A stretch of 64,000 nt of DNA from the NCBI GenBank assembly GCA_905221605.1, contig CAJNDS010002646.1, positions 721,001 through 785,000 on the forward strand, given 5' to 3'. How positions within the stretch are numbered: the stretch's first letter is position 1; each line of letters starts with the position of its first letter. This DNA comes from Symbiodinium natans. Its lineage: Eukaryota > Sar > Dinophyceae > Suessiales > Symbiodiniaceae. Made by a program: the position numbers and the translations under genes. Under the pieces are notes generated by a model. It had not been told where the DNA came from and made no database searches. It worked only from the letters and a program-made list of their open reading frames with translations. Positions 30,726-40,126 of the stretch are shown here, piece after piece.

Positions 30726-33347
30726 TTAAGCACATATCCTCTGTGCCAGGTGCGCCATTGCTGGCCAGACGGTACGATCGGTCAGACCGCGACGCATAAC
30801 CCAATCAGTTGTTGGCGACTGGATCAGCGTTCCTGGATCATACACCATAACCATTGCACCGTCTCCCATTGACTGATCAGCATCGTCCTCCAGTGCCAGG
30901 TTCTCATCCTGTTCGCTTGCACCCTCGGATGACATGCTAATAACCAAATTTCGATCCATCTTATTGGACCCTTTTTGGCATTCTCTTTGCCCCATTGGCA
31001 ACTTGCCAACTGCAACCTTCCAATAAATTCGAGTCAGAAGGCCTTTCACCAGCAATTGCTGAAGGTCACTCCTCACCGGCCCACCATCCAACATCTTCGC
31101 ATCATTACCACGGAGATCATTGCTCCCGCCTTCTCCTTCTTTTTGGTCGGTCTCCTCGCCAGAAATCTGTACTGCTCCTTCCGGCTCCGTCTCCTGTCCA
31201 GCCACTTCATGCCCAGGAAGAACTTGAGCGCTTTCAGAGACATTCACCTGTCCAGCAGCACCTTGCCCAGGTAAAACCTCATCCGTGGAGCCCACCGCCA
31301 GCGAACCAACCATAACTAAACCATCCCTTGTTCTTTTTTGAGACCGTTCAGCTCGACGAGAAGGTTGTGGTAGCGAAAAAACTTGTGAAGTCACTTCTTG
31401 GCGGGTCTCCCCCCGCGACGCTTTGTCGCGCCCTTCGCCAAGGTGAACCGATTTTTTCGGCCCATCATTGGAGCCTGAAGAACCACTTTGTGGAACAGTG
31501 CCACGACTCGCAGTTCTCCACGAATCCCTTTCTTGCAAAAAGAGTTCCTTCAGGCGTTGTACCGCATTGGTCTCCTCCTCGCTTGAATCGCTTGAGGAAG
31601 CGGCATACGAGACCAAAGCCTCCGCCTGGTCATCATCATCCACCACATCTGCCCACGCTCTGCTGAATGGATACGACAAACCACCACGAGGTTTCACCGG
31701 CTCCAGTGGCTTCGGTTTTTCCACCACTTCCGCCAGTTGCACTCGTCGTTGTGACCGAGATCGTGGCACCTGTCGCACCTGTTTTTTGTCCTGCAAGGGC
31801 CTTCCCCTTCTTACAGGGTTTGATCTTGACCGATACTTTTTCGTTGGTGGATTCACCGGCGGCATTCCAACTCCCACCAACCGCAGCTTCTGTACGCACA
31901 ACGGAGACCTCTGCGCAAGCGTCCAACCATCACGGTACCTGACCTTATCAAAAAGCTCCCGATAGTAACCTCTCGGCATAGTTTTTGCACCGGAGTCTTC
32001 AGCTTCACGCACCTGAGTGAGGGTTCGCACCGCCGCTCTTCCAGTCCCTTTGTGCCCAGAAGATTGTTGTACCCGTACAGATGCATCAGAAGGAACTGCC
32101 TTTTCCGGTCCTCCCGGTCGATATCGGACCTCACCCACCAATTGCAGAATTTTGCATGCGGTCACTTTGTTGATCCCTTTGTCAACCAAATCTTCCACAA
32201 AGATGAACTCTTGCAAGTCCGACACATTGGTCACACCAAGCGTAATCATCACCTCACTTACATGAGGGGTATACACCCACAGGTGTGCGTTGCGAGCCAT
32301 CCAATTTTCAATCGGCTCCTCCGGATTGTGAAGCTGGATACTAGTGGATGCAGCCACCGAATTCTTTTGCTCATCAGCTTCTACTTCATCCAGAATACCT
32401 TTTTCACCATCTTTTTGTGACACATTGGTCATTTGCAGCGCTTTTGGTGCCGAGGATGAGGAAGATTCAGCTCCCCCACTCGCAGGTGGCTGAAAAGTGC
32501 TTCTATCCGTAAGCTCCCATCCTCTCTCTTTTTCAAACCGGACCTGATTGGCCACCTGTACCAAGTGTTTCAGGAGCGACAGCCGCTCCTCTGACATCTC
32601 GTCATGGGAGTACTTGCAGAAATTTAACCCTTTCCGGCAACGTCCTCTGAGGTAATAATCGAAACAGCAATGGTGGAACCCTGCGTCCCTTAGTGACTTC
32701 CTGGAAGCATTGTCCCAAGCTTTGCCGGGCTCCCAAGTCCCTTCCAATGCTACATCATCGTTGTGAAGGTACCTGCATGCAGTCCCATATTTACAACCAC
32801 CTTGATTGTAATACAGACACAGCCGACCTTTTGGCTCACCCGACGTAGGCTCACCCTTTGATGCACCTTTGCCAAAATTGTACTTGGCCCGGAAGGCTAA
32901 ATCCTCCCGCTCCTGCTGTGCCTCATCCACTGTACCTTCCTCTGTGGGAGGGTCACCGATGTTCCCGTCCTCATCATCAGCTTCTTGGCTATTCTTTGGA
33001 TCAGTTGACCCCCCTTCTGGCCAACCTTCACCGTACCGACGATGCTCATAGGGACACCCATCGCCATTGCGACACCTTCCCTTATTGAAGAACCTGCACA
33101 GCTTGCTGTAACCAGGTGACAACACCGTCTTTGGTGTCATATAAGCCTTTTTGTACTGGTCAGGATCCATGTAGGCTTCCATTGGCTTGTTCTCCCTTTT
33201 GCTCATGGATTGCACTGCACCATCAAGCTCCTGCAAAAATAGCTTGGTGTCCAACCAAAGCGCGTTCCAAAACTCATCTTCCCCTTGATTCAGCACCGTT
33301 GCCACCGCTTCACCCACAACTGGTCGAGAAAATCTCCTTTTTCTCAT
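30726..33347 (-). CDS. LTR-element ORF2, triple CCCH and SAM-like protein
   Basis: 873 residues. Three CCCH fingers: C84-x7-C92-x5-C98-x3-H102, C177-x7-C185-x5-C191-x3-H195 and C228-x8-C237-x6-C244-x3-H248. Around residues 347-406 a SAM-like helical bundle can be read (LGVTNVSDLQEFIFVEDLVD then KGINKVTACKILQLVG), a fold used for protein or RNA contacts. Downstream are Arg/Ser-rich basic segments (KKYRSRSNPVRRGRP, RSRSQRR) and acidic Ser-rich parts. The start ATG overlaps the ORF1 stop as ATGA. The finger layout parallels ORF4, suggesting duplication. A Gag-like RNA-packaging role is conceivable but unproven. Confidence 0.87.
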   Translation of the reverse strand: MRKRRFSRPVVGEAVATVLNQGEDEFWNALWLDTKLFLQELDGAVQSMSKRENKPMEAYMDPDQYKKAYMTPKTVLSPGYSKLCRFFNKGRCRNGDGCPYEHRRYGEGWPEGGSTDPKNSQEADDEDGNIGDPPTEEGTVDEAQQEREDLAFRAKYNFGKGASKGEPTSGEPKGRLCLYYNQGGCKYGTACRYLHNDDVALEGTWEPGKAWDNASRKSLRDAGFHHCCFDYYLRGRCRKGLNFCKYSHDEMSEERLSLLKHLVQVANQVRFEKERGWELTDRSTFQPPASGGAESSSSSAPKALQMTNVSQKDGEKGILDEVEADEQKNSVAASTSIQLHNPEEPIENWMARNAHLWVYTPHVSEVMITLGVTNVSDLQEFIFVEDLVDKGINKVTACKILQLVGEVRYRPGGPEKAVPSDASVRVQQSSGHKGTGRAAVRTLTQVREAEDSGAKTMPRGYYRELFDKVRYRDGWTLAQRSPLCVQKLRLVGVGMPPVNPPTKKYRSRSNPVRRGRPLQDKKQVRQVPRSRSQRRVQLAEVVEKPKPLEPVKPRGGLSYPFSRAWADVVDDDDQAEALVSYAASSSDSSEEETNAVQRLKELFLQERDSWRTASRGTVPQSGSSGSNDGPKKSVHLGEGRDKASRGETRQEVTSQVFSLPQPSRRAERSQKRTRDGLVMVGSLAVGSTDEVLPGQGAAGQVNVSESAQVLPGHEVAGQETEPEGAVQISGEETDQKEGEGGSNDLRGNDAKMLDGGPVRSDLQQLLVKGLLTRIYWKVAVGKLPMGQRECQKGSNKMDRNLVISMSSEGASEQDENLALEDDADQSMGDGAMVMVYDPGTLIQSPTTDWVMRRGLTDRTVWPAMAHLAQRICA

Positions 33348-36013
33348 GCCAGTTCGAAAAGCGCGTTGTGGTACTGTTTTCGGGAAAAAGTGGTTAACTT
33401 CCCCAAGCCTGTGCTTTCTGTACCATCAGGCTTCCAACCATCATTTTGCAAGATGCCATACGCGCGCCGAGCTTCCGCATTGAGGAATGCCTGATCCGCA
33501 ACACACTCCTGTAAATCTTCCATCGGCCGACCTAACAGCATCCCAGTAATTTTGCCAACATAGGCTTCCTCTTCATTTCCATTCTCCAGAAGAGCTTTGT
33601 AGATCTTTTCTCCATAAAGTTGCCTTTCTTTTCGTTCTTCAGAAGACAACTCCTGTACCACAAGCTCTTCATCGGATTGCTCTTCCTCCTGTTTCCAGTC
33701 CCATTGACCGTTGGAATCTTGGTACCATTGACCAGCATACCATGAATCCGTCCACCACGTACTCCAGCCGCCGGGTTTCCACTTCCGCAGCGTCGAAGAA
33801 GAGTCCTCCACGTCCTCTTCCAAAACCAGAAAGGTGTCCAAGATTATGGTACCATCATCTTCCACTCGTTTCACTGTTCCATTGACAGTATCACCAAACT
33901 TGAACTGATATGCATTGTTCCCTTCTGCAGGAATCAATACATTCATATCCCCATGGTCCAAAAAGGCTCCATACCCATTGATGCAGCGCACTAGACCCAT
34001 GATCTCATCTCCCTCTTGATAGCAATGTGGCCCAGGTGACTCCAAAGCTCCCGCTCGGGGCACTTTCTTTACACGCTCTTCAGAAACCATCTCTGTATCA
34101 TCGGCTCCTGGCGCATCCTTTGTCTTCACCTTTGGGTCACACTGCTCGTCCTGCTCCACGAGTCCCACAAGCTCATCTTTTTTGTGCTCCTGGATTTCAG
34201 GACCTCCCTTTTTCTCCGCCAACGGCTTTGCCTCATCTGCTGTAGTTCGCTCGGTGTCGACTTCCGGTGAACTTCCAGACGGCAACGCTTCTCCCTTCAT
34301 GGGAGTGGACCCATCATTGGAGTCCTTTGTCTCACCTTCTGCAGCAGGCAAATCTTCTTCCACTGCAGGGCAATTGAGTCGATCATCCACGGCAGGCACG
34401 CTTTCTTCCACCGCAGGCTCCTTTGGTTCCATGGCCTCCAAAGGAGAATTTCCACCATCATTGACCACAGCTGCCTCATTGGCTCCGGTGTAGCCCTTGT
34501 CATTTCGTTCCTCGCTGCTAACTTCAGGTTGCACCAGTGCGTCCACCTGTGAACCTCCATCATCAGCTGCTGCGGAGACCTGCGCCCCATTGTTGCAGTC
34601 GCCCGTGGAACGTACCACCACATGCACCTCAACCCGTGCTTCCTTCGCACTCCAGGTAATATCTGGCGCATCAACCCGCGCATCATTGGCGCTCCAGGCC
34701 TCATTTTTCAGATCATCCGTGTCTCCAGCTATTCCAGAAGCTTCTTTTTCCCTTTGAATGGCAGAATTCTTGGCACCAAACGAAGAGACCTCCTCAGTCG
34801 TAACACACAACTTTTTCTCTCCATCCTCCGAATCTCCAGGACCACCTTCCTGAACAACAGGTACCACATCCACCACTCGCTCTTCTGCAGCCGACACAGT
34901 TCCGATCACCTCATTGGGCATTTTCTCTTCTGGATCCACCAATTCCATCGCTGCCCCACCCTCAGAAAGCGCTTCTGTTTCTTCCCGATCCAGGTGTTGA
35001 GCTCCAGCGATGTTGGCTTGGTTCCCAGGAATCCCTTCCTCATCAGGAGAACCCGAGGTCGGGGCGTCACCATCAGCCCTAGGACCGCTATCCCTGATAG
35101 TAGAGGAAAAATCTTTTTCACCTAAACTATTTACACTACCCTGGAATGCCCTCGTAGACTCAGTCTTCGGAGTAGAGGATGAAGAATCCAGTGCCGCCTC
35201 CATTTCCAGCTCATTGCCCAAAGGAGACCCAACCACCTCGTCACTCTTCACCTTTTCACCTACCACCGGCAATGTCCACTTGGTTTCGTGCGTATCCAGG
35301 CAGTAATAATATTGTCTCCCATCTTCATGGAGGTGCAATTCCCACATTGTGCCATCACACGCTTGGATCAGATGCTCGTCTTTCCGAAAACCGTCCCTTT
35401 CAGAAACCTGTCGCATCTCGTCCTCTTCTTCTGACAGCTGTCGCAACCGTTCAGCCTCCATCTGTAGGATCTCCTCCTCCCCCATGGCGTATTCAGCAGC
35501 AGGTGCAGCTTCAAAGCCGTCCGCACCCTTCTGTTTGTGACCGCTTCCACCACCTTGGGAACTCGAAGATGGACCCTTTTTGATCTTGTTCAACGGCCTC
35601 CTGGTCGCTTGTAGCACTTCTCCAATCAGATCGGTCTGAGACTCTTGGTCTACCATTCGACCCGAAGTCGAAGACGACGGCTGGTACCCGTGTTTGTGTA
35701 ACACTCGTAAAACAGTCACCTCCATTTCACGATCTATGCCACCAGTCGCATCCCAGTTCCTTTTTTCACCAGGCTTTGGCGGTACAGAAACAGCACGTCC
35801 TTCAGCTTCAGCATTGCTAACCATATCCCTATTGGGATTCATACCCACATTGGGGCTTTCTGCAACCAAGGCCTCTTCCAGATGTTCTTCAGCGTCGGGA
35901 ATCACCTCTTCCAACACCGATCTTTCACCCAGAGACTCAGCTGCACCATTTCCAGCTCCACCATCTTGTCCACCATCCGAGGCAAGTTGGAGCCATCGCT
36001 TCGGGGAAGGCAT
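33344..36013 (-). CDS. LTR-element ORF1, WW and S1-like protein
   Basis: 889 residues from the ATG at 36013, the first ATG after the primer-binding site. The same frame is open upstream through the LTR, with an alternative ATG at 36280 directly after the spliced-leader-like sequence (978 residues). A WW domain is at residues 220-251 (W224, the GRQYYY strand, W246, P249), usually binding proline motifs. An S1-like RNA-binding barrel is at about 666-728 (GLVRCINGYGAFLDHG, VLIP, GTVKRVEDDG). A Trp-rich segment (745-773) and a helical C terminus follow. Between WW and S1 lies about 400 residues of acidic low complexity. The stop overlaps the ORF2 start (ATGA). Confidence 0.85.
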   Translation of the reverse strand: MPSPKRWLQLASDGGQDGGAGNGAAESLGERSVLEEVIPDAEEHLEEALVAESPNVGMNPNRDMVSNAEAEGRAVSVPPKPGEKRNWDATGGIDREMEVTVLRVLHKHGYQPSSSTSGRMVDQESQTDLIGEVLQATRRPLNKIKKGPSSSSQGGGSGHKQKGADGFEAAPAAEYAMGEEEILQMEAERLRQLSEEEDEMRQVSERDGFRKDEHLIQACDGTMWELHLHEDGRQYYYCLDTHETKWTLPVVGEKVKSDEVVGSPLGNELEMEAALDSSSSTPKTESTRAFQGSVNSLGEKDFSSTIRDSGPRADGDAPTSGSPDEEGIPGNQANIAGAQHLDREETEALSEGGAAMELVDPEEKMPNEVIGTVSAAEERVVDVVPVVQEGGPGDSEDGEKKLCVTTEEVSSFGAKNSAIQREKEASGIAGDTDDLKNEAWSANDARVDAPDITWSAKEARVEVHVVVRSTGDCNNGAQVSAAADDGGSQVDALVQPEVSSEERNDKGYTGANEAAVVNDGGNSPLEAMEPKEPAVEESVPAVDDRLNCPAVEEDLPAAEGETKDSNDGSTPMKGEALPSGSSPEVDTERTTADEAKPLAEKKGGPEIQEHKKDELVGLVEQDEQCDPKVKTKDAPGADDTEMVSEERVKKVPRAGALESPGPHCYQEGDEIMGLVRCINGYGAFLDHGDMNVLIPAEGNNAYQFKFGDTVNGTVKRVEDDGTIILDTFLVLEEDVEDSSSTLRKWKPGGWSTWWTDSWYAGQWYQDSNGQWDWKQEEEQSDEELVVQELSSEERKERQLYGEKIYKALLENGNEEEAYVGKITGMLLGRPMEDLQECVADQAFLNAEARRAYGILQNDGWKPDGTESTGLGKLTTFSRKQYHNALFELA

Positions 36014-36065
36014 TGCTTCTTGATCCCAAAACCTTGAAAGAACACTTAACCGCAGGGAACCTAAG

Positions 36066-36079
36066 TTGGGCTCATAACC
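36066..36079 (-). other. primer-binding site, Met-tRNA anticodon arm type
   Basis: The plus strand here reads TTGGGCTCATAACC immediately beside the 5' LTR, matching the anticodon arm of a Met tRNA (GGGCTCATAACC with CAT anticodon), rather than a tRNA 3' end with CCA. Drosophila copia is known to prime from a 5' half of initiator Met tRNA in this way. Confidence 0.7.
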
Positions 36080-36366
36080 TACGGGGGGACAACCAAGGAA
36101 GGAAATCAACTCCCCTAATCGCCCTGAACTTATATTTCCTAGATCGAACCAAGAAACAACCAAGAACACGGATAAGAGCAACCCAGGGGGGAAGGAAAGG
36201 GGGAAGGAATCCACACCCTTACCAAACCCTAAGAACCCAGGCACTTCTTTTTGAACTTGTGGCTTTCTGTTCAAGCCCATCTTGAGCCAAATACGATTAC
36301 CGGGTTCATTAACCCTTCCAACTTCCAACACTATCTCCTTTCTACAATACCAATTGCAGCTCCGCA
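36080..36366 (-). repeat. 5' LTR
   Basis: 287 bp, first in element orientation. Contains the second spliced-leader-like copy at 36281-36302, immediately followed by ATG at 36280. Confidence 0.93.
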
Positions 36367-36371
36367 TCGGG
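36367..36371. repeat. target-site duplication, right
   Basis: TCGGG, identical to 27517-27521, followed by TTTAGGG repeats of the interrupted host block. Confidence 0.85.
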
Positions 36372-37070
36372 TTTAGGGTTTAGGGTTTAGGGCTACCCCT
36401 CTTAGGTGCCCCCCTGAAATATCTTGAATTAGGCTTAATGATCCCCAAATAGCCTTAATTGTGGGGGGAACCTGGGGGGGGGGGGGGGGGGGGGGGTAGT
36501 ATAGAGGAAGCCTCCTACAGGCCGACCCCTTAGGGGTAAAGGGTTTGGGGTATAGGGTTTAGGGTTAAGGGAGGGGGTTCAAGGGGGGTATACAACCCAA
36601 GGTTCCCGAATTCTCCCCTCTTCTTCCTCAGGCTCCCGTAAGCTTTCGCAAGGTTCCCTACCTTACTCCCCCATGAAGCCCCTTCTCTTAAGAACCCTGC
36701 AGCCCCTTCTCGACCCCCTACTTGGAGGTTCATGGGTAGCTGTAAGCAGGGTTATAAGTACCCGGAGTAAGGTTATAAATTGCCCCCCGCTATCTCTTGT
36801 TTTTGTTTTGGGGGGGGGGGTCCCCTAATAGGATTTCCTAAAAAGTATGCGGGTTTTAGGACGTGGGGGGGCGGGTTAGAAATAGGAAAACCACTATAGC
36901 CCATGTTCCTAGAATTTCCTATTCTGCCTCGTTCTCCACATTTTGATTTCTCCTTCTCTTTGAAGCAATATGAAGCGATCTTGCTGCTGATAGAACATGC
37001 AGTGCAGTGGTCAACTCGCTTCGCCAGGGGCTGGCGTTTCTGTTGTCAGGTGTATGCTGAAGTCCTGTAC
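36372..37070. other. flank of LTR element, no gene
   Basis: TTTAGGG remnants, a poly-G run (36471-36497), GTAGTATAGAGG that mirrors CCTCTATACTAAC left of the element, half of foldback family A (36719-36785), and unique sequence. No credible exon. Confidence 0.6.
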
Positions 37071-37805
37071 TCGCAACCACTCCCATGACCTACCCCCCCC
37101 CAGCGTGGGGGAGGAACCTGGAGAGGACACCAGAGGACGCCCGATCACCCCCGACATAAGCACCGGTTTAGGATGGAAGAGGGGGGCGGAGGCGTTGGAA
37201 ACACTGTACTGGTGGGCACTTCCATGACCTACCCCCCCCAACTTCTTCCTATTTCGGGGCCAGAGGAAGCTTGGGTAGAGGACACTACAGGACCCCCGAG
37301 ACAGCCGGCCCAGCCCACATTAGCGCCCGGTTTAGGATGGAAGAGGGGGGGGGAGGCATTGGAAACACTGTACTGGTGGGCACTTCCATGACCTACCCCC
37401 CCCAACTTCTTCCTATTTCGGGCCCGTGGGGGAGGACCTTGGACCTTTGTGGATCAGCCTGCGTAGAGGACATTATTGGACACCACAGGACCCGGAGACA
37501 GCCAGCCCAGCCCACGCTAGCACCGGGTTTAGGATGGAAGAGGGGCGGGAGGCGTTGGAAACACTGTACTTGTGGGCACTTCCATGACCTACCCCCCCCA
37601 ACTTCTTCCTATTTCGGGGGTCGCGGGGGAGGACCCTGGACCCTTCTGAGGAAGCCTGGACACTAGCCACAGCCCCCGACGCAGCCACATCAGCACCGGG
37701 TTTAGGATGGAAGATGGGGGGGGAGGCATTGGAAGCGCTGTGCTGGCGGGTACTTCCATGACCTACCCCAATCGAGTTTCTTCCTTTTTGGGGAGGAGCC
37801 TGGAC
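37071..37805. repeat. minisatellite, roughly 165-197 bp units
   Basis: Four to five imperfect copies. The motif GGTTTAGGATGGAAG recurs at 37165, 37329, 37526 and 37699, and CTTCCATGACCTACCCC recurs in each unit. Unit length varies; open frames across it are repeat artefacts. Confidence 0.8.
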
Positions 37806-38206
37806 CCTTCTGTCTCTCGAATTGTTGTTTAACTATCTTAGAAACCCAGAGCAACGACAAGGAAAGAAAACAGATGGATGTGCAGGGGAAGGGCATCGCA
37901 TATCACTGTATTGGGACGTGGGGGGGCCCCCCCCACGTCCAGACCGGCAAGGTGTATTAGGATATTTTCCTATTACCGCCCCCCCCCACGCCCCCCCCCA
38001 GATAAACTGCGGCAATGGTTATAAGTGTCGTTACCTTACTTCTAACCCTACCGATAACTACTCATGAACCTCCAAGTACACTCCCCTTTGGACGGGTCTA
38101 GGGGTTTAGGGGCTTAGGGTTTCTAAGGTCCTTTGTTTGGGTCAGCACGAGTTCATGGTTTTCATATCAGATCGGCGATCCTTCAGCTATGCGTTAAATG
38201 GTTTAG

Positions 38207-38385
38207 GTACTCTCTCTCTCTCTCTTTCTTTCTCTTTCTCTCTACCTTCCGCACCTTATTTGTCTGCAGGTGGTAGAGGTGGCGGTTGTGGTGCGGGTGT
38301 GTCCGACTGTCCGTTTGCATGTGGGTTTGTGCTTGTCTGTCTGTCTGCTTGCCTGTCTGTCTGCCTGCCTTCCTGCCTGCTTGCC

Positions 38386-38417
<32 letters not shown>

Positions 38418-38510
38418 TGTGTGACTGTGTGTGTGACTGTGTCTGTCTGTCTGTCTGTTTATCTGTCTGTCTGTCTATCTGTCTGTCTGTCTGCCTGTCA
38501 ATTTTTTCGT
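38207..38510. repeat. CT, TGTC and TG microsatellites
   Basis: CT-rich tract (38207-38245), then TGTC/TGCC and TG repeats with CTGT tetramers to about 38500. Open frames on both strands here are compositional. Confidence 0.9.
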
Positions 38511-38686
38511 TCGGTTGCTTCAGATCCTTCCAGATCGGAATGCTTGCTCCAGACCATCGTGTTTTAGTTTGGGCACCATAGCCCACCCCCTCAACTCTCA
38601 CCCCAAAAACCCTAAGGGTTCCCCTAAACCCTTTAAACCCTCAACCCTACAACCCCCAACATCCTAAACCCTAAACCCTTGCTGAG

Positions 38687-38765
38687 GCAACCTGTCCGCC
38701 ATGAAGCAAATTGCTGCCATGCGCGATGGCTGTCACGAGAATGATGAGCTGAAGGCGCGCCGAAC
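38687..38765 (+). CDS. probable exon, coiled-coil gene
   Basis: Acceptor CTTGCTGAG followed by G; frame NLSAMKQIAAMRDGCHENDE then LKARR; donor GTGAGG. It follows a CCCTAAA block. First well-supported exon downstream of the retrotransposon-bearing interval. Confidence 0.55.
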
Positions 38766-38807
38766 GTGAGGTCGTACTTGGGACCATATGATGTTGTACA
38801 GTGTGTG

Positions 38808-38881
<74 letters not shown>

Positions 38882-40066
38882 TCTCTCTCTCTCTCCCAGG
38901 GCTTCGGGGGTCTCACACTACCCTACCCCAACAGATGGCACAAGCAACGGCCAGGGTAACTTGGGCCTTCCCGTTGGCGAGGTGGTAGCTGCAGCATAGG
39001 TTGTGTCCCCCGAAAGCCTAAGCCAAAAACTTTTCAAACCCTAAACCCTAAACCCTAGACCGTATGAGGTCGAGACCCAAGCCCCCGCCCATGCCTTAGA
39101 GCTGGTGTCTGGGGTAGCCGGGTTTACCCTACGCCCTAAACCCTAAGCCCCAAGCCCTAAACCCTAAACCCTTACCCTAAACCCTGAACCCCAAGCCCTT
39201 TGGCTTTAGGGGTTTAGGGGCGCTCCGAGGTAGTGCCGCGGAGCTCCGGTGTCTAGCAGTCCAAAGGCCTAAGAAGCCCTTAGGGTTTTAGGGTTCAGGG
39301 TTACTTAGGGTTCAGGGCTTTTTTGTAATCCCCAAGAGCCCAGAAGCCGAAACACCCAATGCACCGGGTAAACCCTCAACCCTACCTGGACTCACTACAA
39401 GGGGCCGTAGGGGTGATTTAAGGGTCATTTAGGGGGCTACTTTGGTATATAGGGACTATATAAGGTGTATGCAGGGGATTTATAGGGGAATAAGACGGCT
39501 CCCTTTCAGGGGTGCCTCCTTTTTCACCGTAATGGAGCCCGAACTGCATTTCCTCGTTCAGGGCACCCCTTTTCGTCGCATATAAAAGAATTGAAGCCAG
39601 AAAACTACCCCTATAGACCCTGAACCCTGAACCCTAAACCTGCTACCCTTAAAGGTCCAGGGCAAAGCCCGCAATGTTGCTTCTTGTATCCTAAACCCTA
39701 TCGACTGAACAGCAATGAATCAGGAGCCTCAATGCCCTGCGCCCAAGAGCCTATGAAGTTTAGGGTTTAGGGTTTAGGGCTTCAAGGCCCAAAATGCTTG
39801 AATCCTATCGCTAAAGGCGATCTTTGAGCCTCAGCATAGTCCGCAAACCCCACATGCTTCACAGCTATTTTTCTGCGCCCCAAGCCCTAAACTCTTACCT
39901 GGCTCCACAGCAAGCACCTCCAAAAGGCCCCCAAGAATATGATGCTCTATAAGCCCTAAAGCCCCACCCAAAGGGGATGACACCTTAAAACCCTAAACCT
40001 TTAGCCCTTAGCCCTTAGCCCTTAAACCTAAACCCGAAACCCTAAGCCCTAAAGATCCCTAAAGAG
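38766..40066 (+). other. probable intron
   Basis: Holds a TTA microsatellite (38808-38880), C-rich blocks (39037-39055, 39120-39195, 39975-40050), an element at 39396-39530 resembling the complement of 9733-9880, and unique sequence. No firm exon. Confidence 0.4.
38808..38880. repeat. TTA trinucleotide microsatellite
   Basis: About 24 uninterrupted ATT units followed by CT repeats. Confidence 0.95.
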
Positions 40067-40126
40067 GATGACACCATCATGTTCCACGAGCCCCTCCACT
40101 ACATGGACGAGGCGGCTGGGCTCGCG
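40067..40126 (+). CDS. probable exon
   Basis: After AAAGAG followed by G, exactly 20 codons in phase 0: DDTIMFHEPLHYMDEAAGLA, then donor GTGTCG. Preceded by CCCTTAG/CCCTAAA repeats. Confidence 0.5.

Larger units (their letters stand above)
27522..36366 (-). mobile_element. complete LTR retrotransposon lacking recognisable pol
   Basis: An 8845-bp element with 287-bp direct LTRs (27522-27808 and 36080-36366) that differ at two positions (27689/36247 and 27776/36334), a 5-bp target duplication, a tRNA-type primer-binding site next to the 5' LTR and a purine tract next to the 3' LTR. LTR ends read TG...TA in element orientation. Four ORFs fill almost the whole interior; they carry WW, S1-like, SAM-like and CCCH domains. 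I find no reverse transcriptase, RNase H, protease or integrase motif, so it is probably mobilised in trans by a copia-type partner (inference). LTR near-identity and intact ORFs indicate recent insertion. It lies antisense to the surrounding exons. Confidence 0.9.
27431..38686 (+). other. very long intron-like interval hosting insertions
   Basis: Begins with G-rich sequence (27505-27521) that resumes at 36367-36390 after the LTR element, and ends with C-rich sequence (38600-38679). Without the retrotransposon it would be about 2.4 kb. It also holds a minisatellite (37071-37805), poly-G runs and TG/TC-type microsatellites. Confidence 0.45.

Noticed and set aside
31328-32420. Plus-strand open frames of 112-165 codons inside the LTR element
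   Set aside because: They lie opposite long minus-strand ORFs with clear domains and are shadows of these.
36365-36367. ORF1 starting at the outermost ATG
   Set aside because: That ATG uses a base of the target duplication outside the element, so it is not part of the retrotransposon; 36013 or 36280 are better starts.
38242-38601. Cys/Val-rich and Gln/Thr-rich frames on both strands
   Set aside because: They are translations of TGTC and TG microsatellites.
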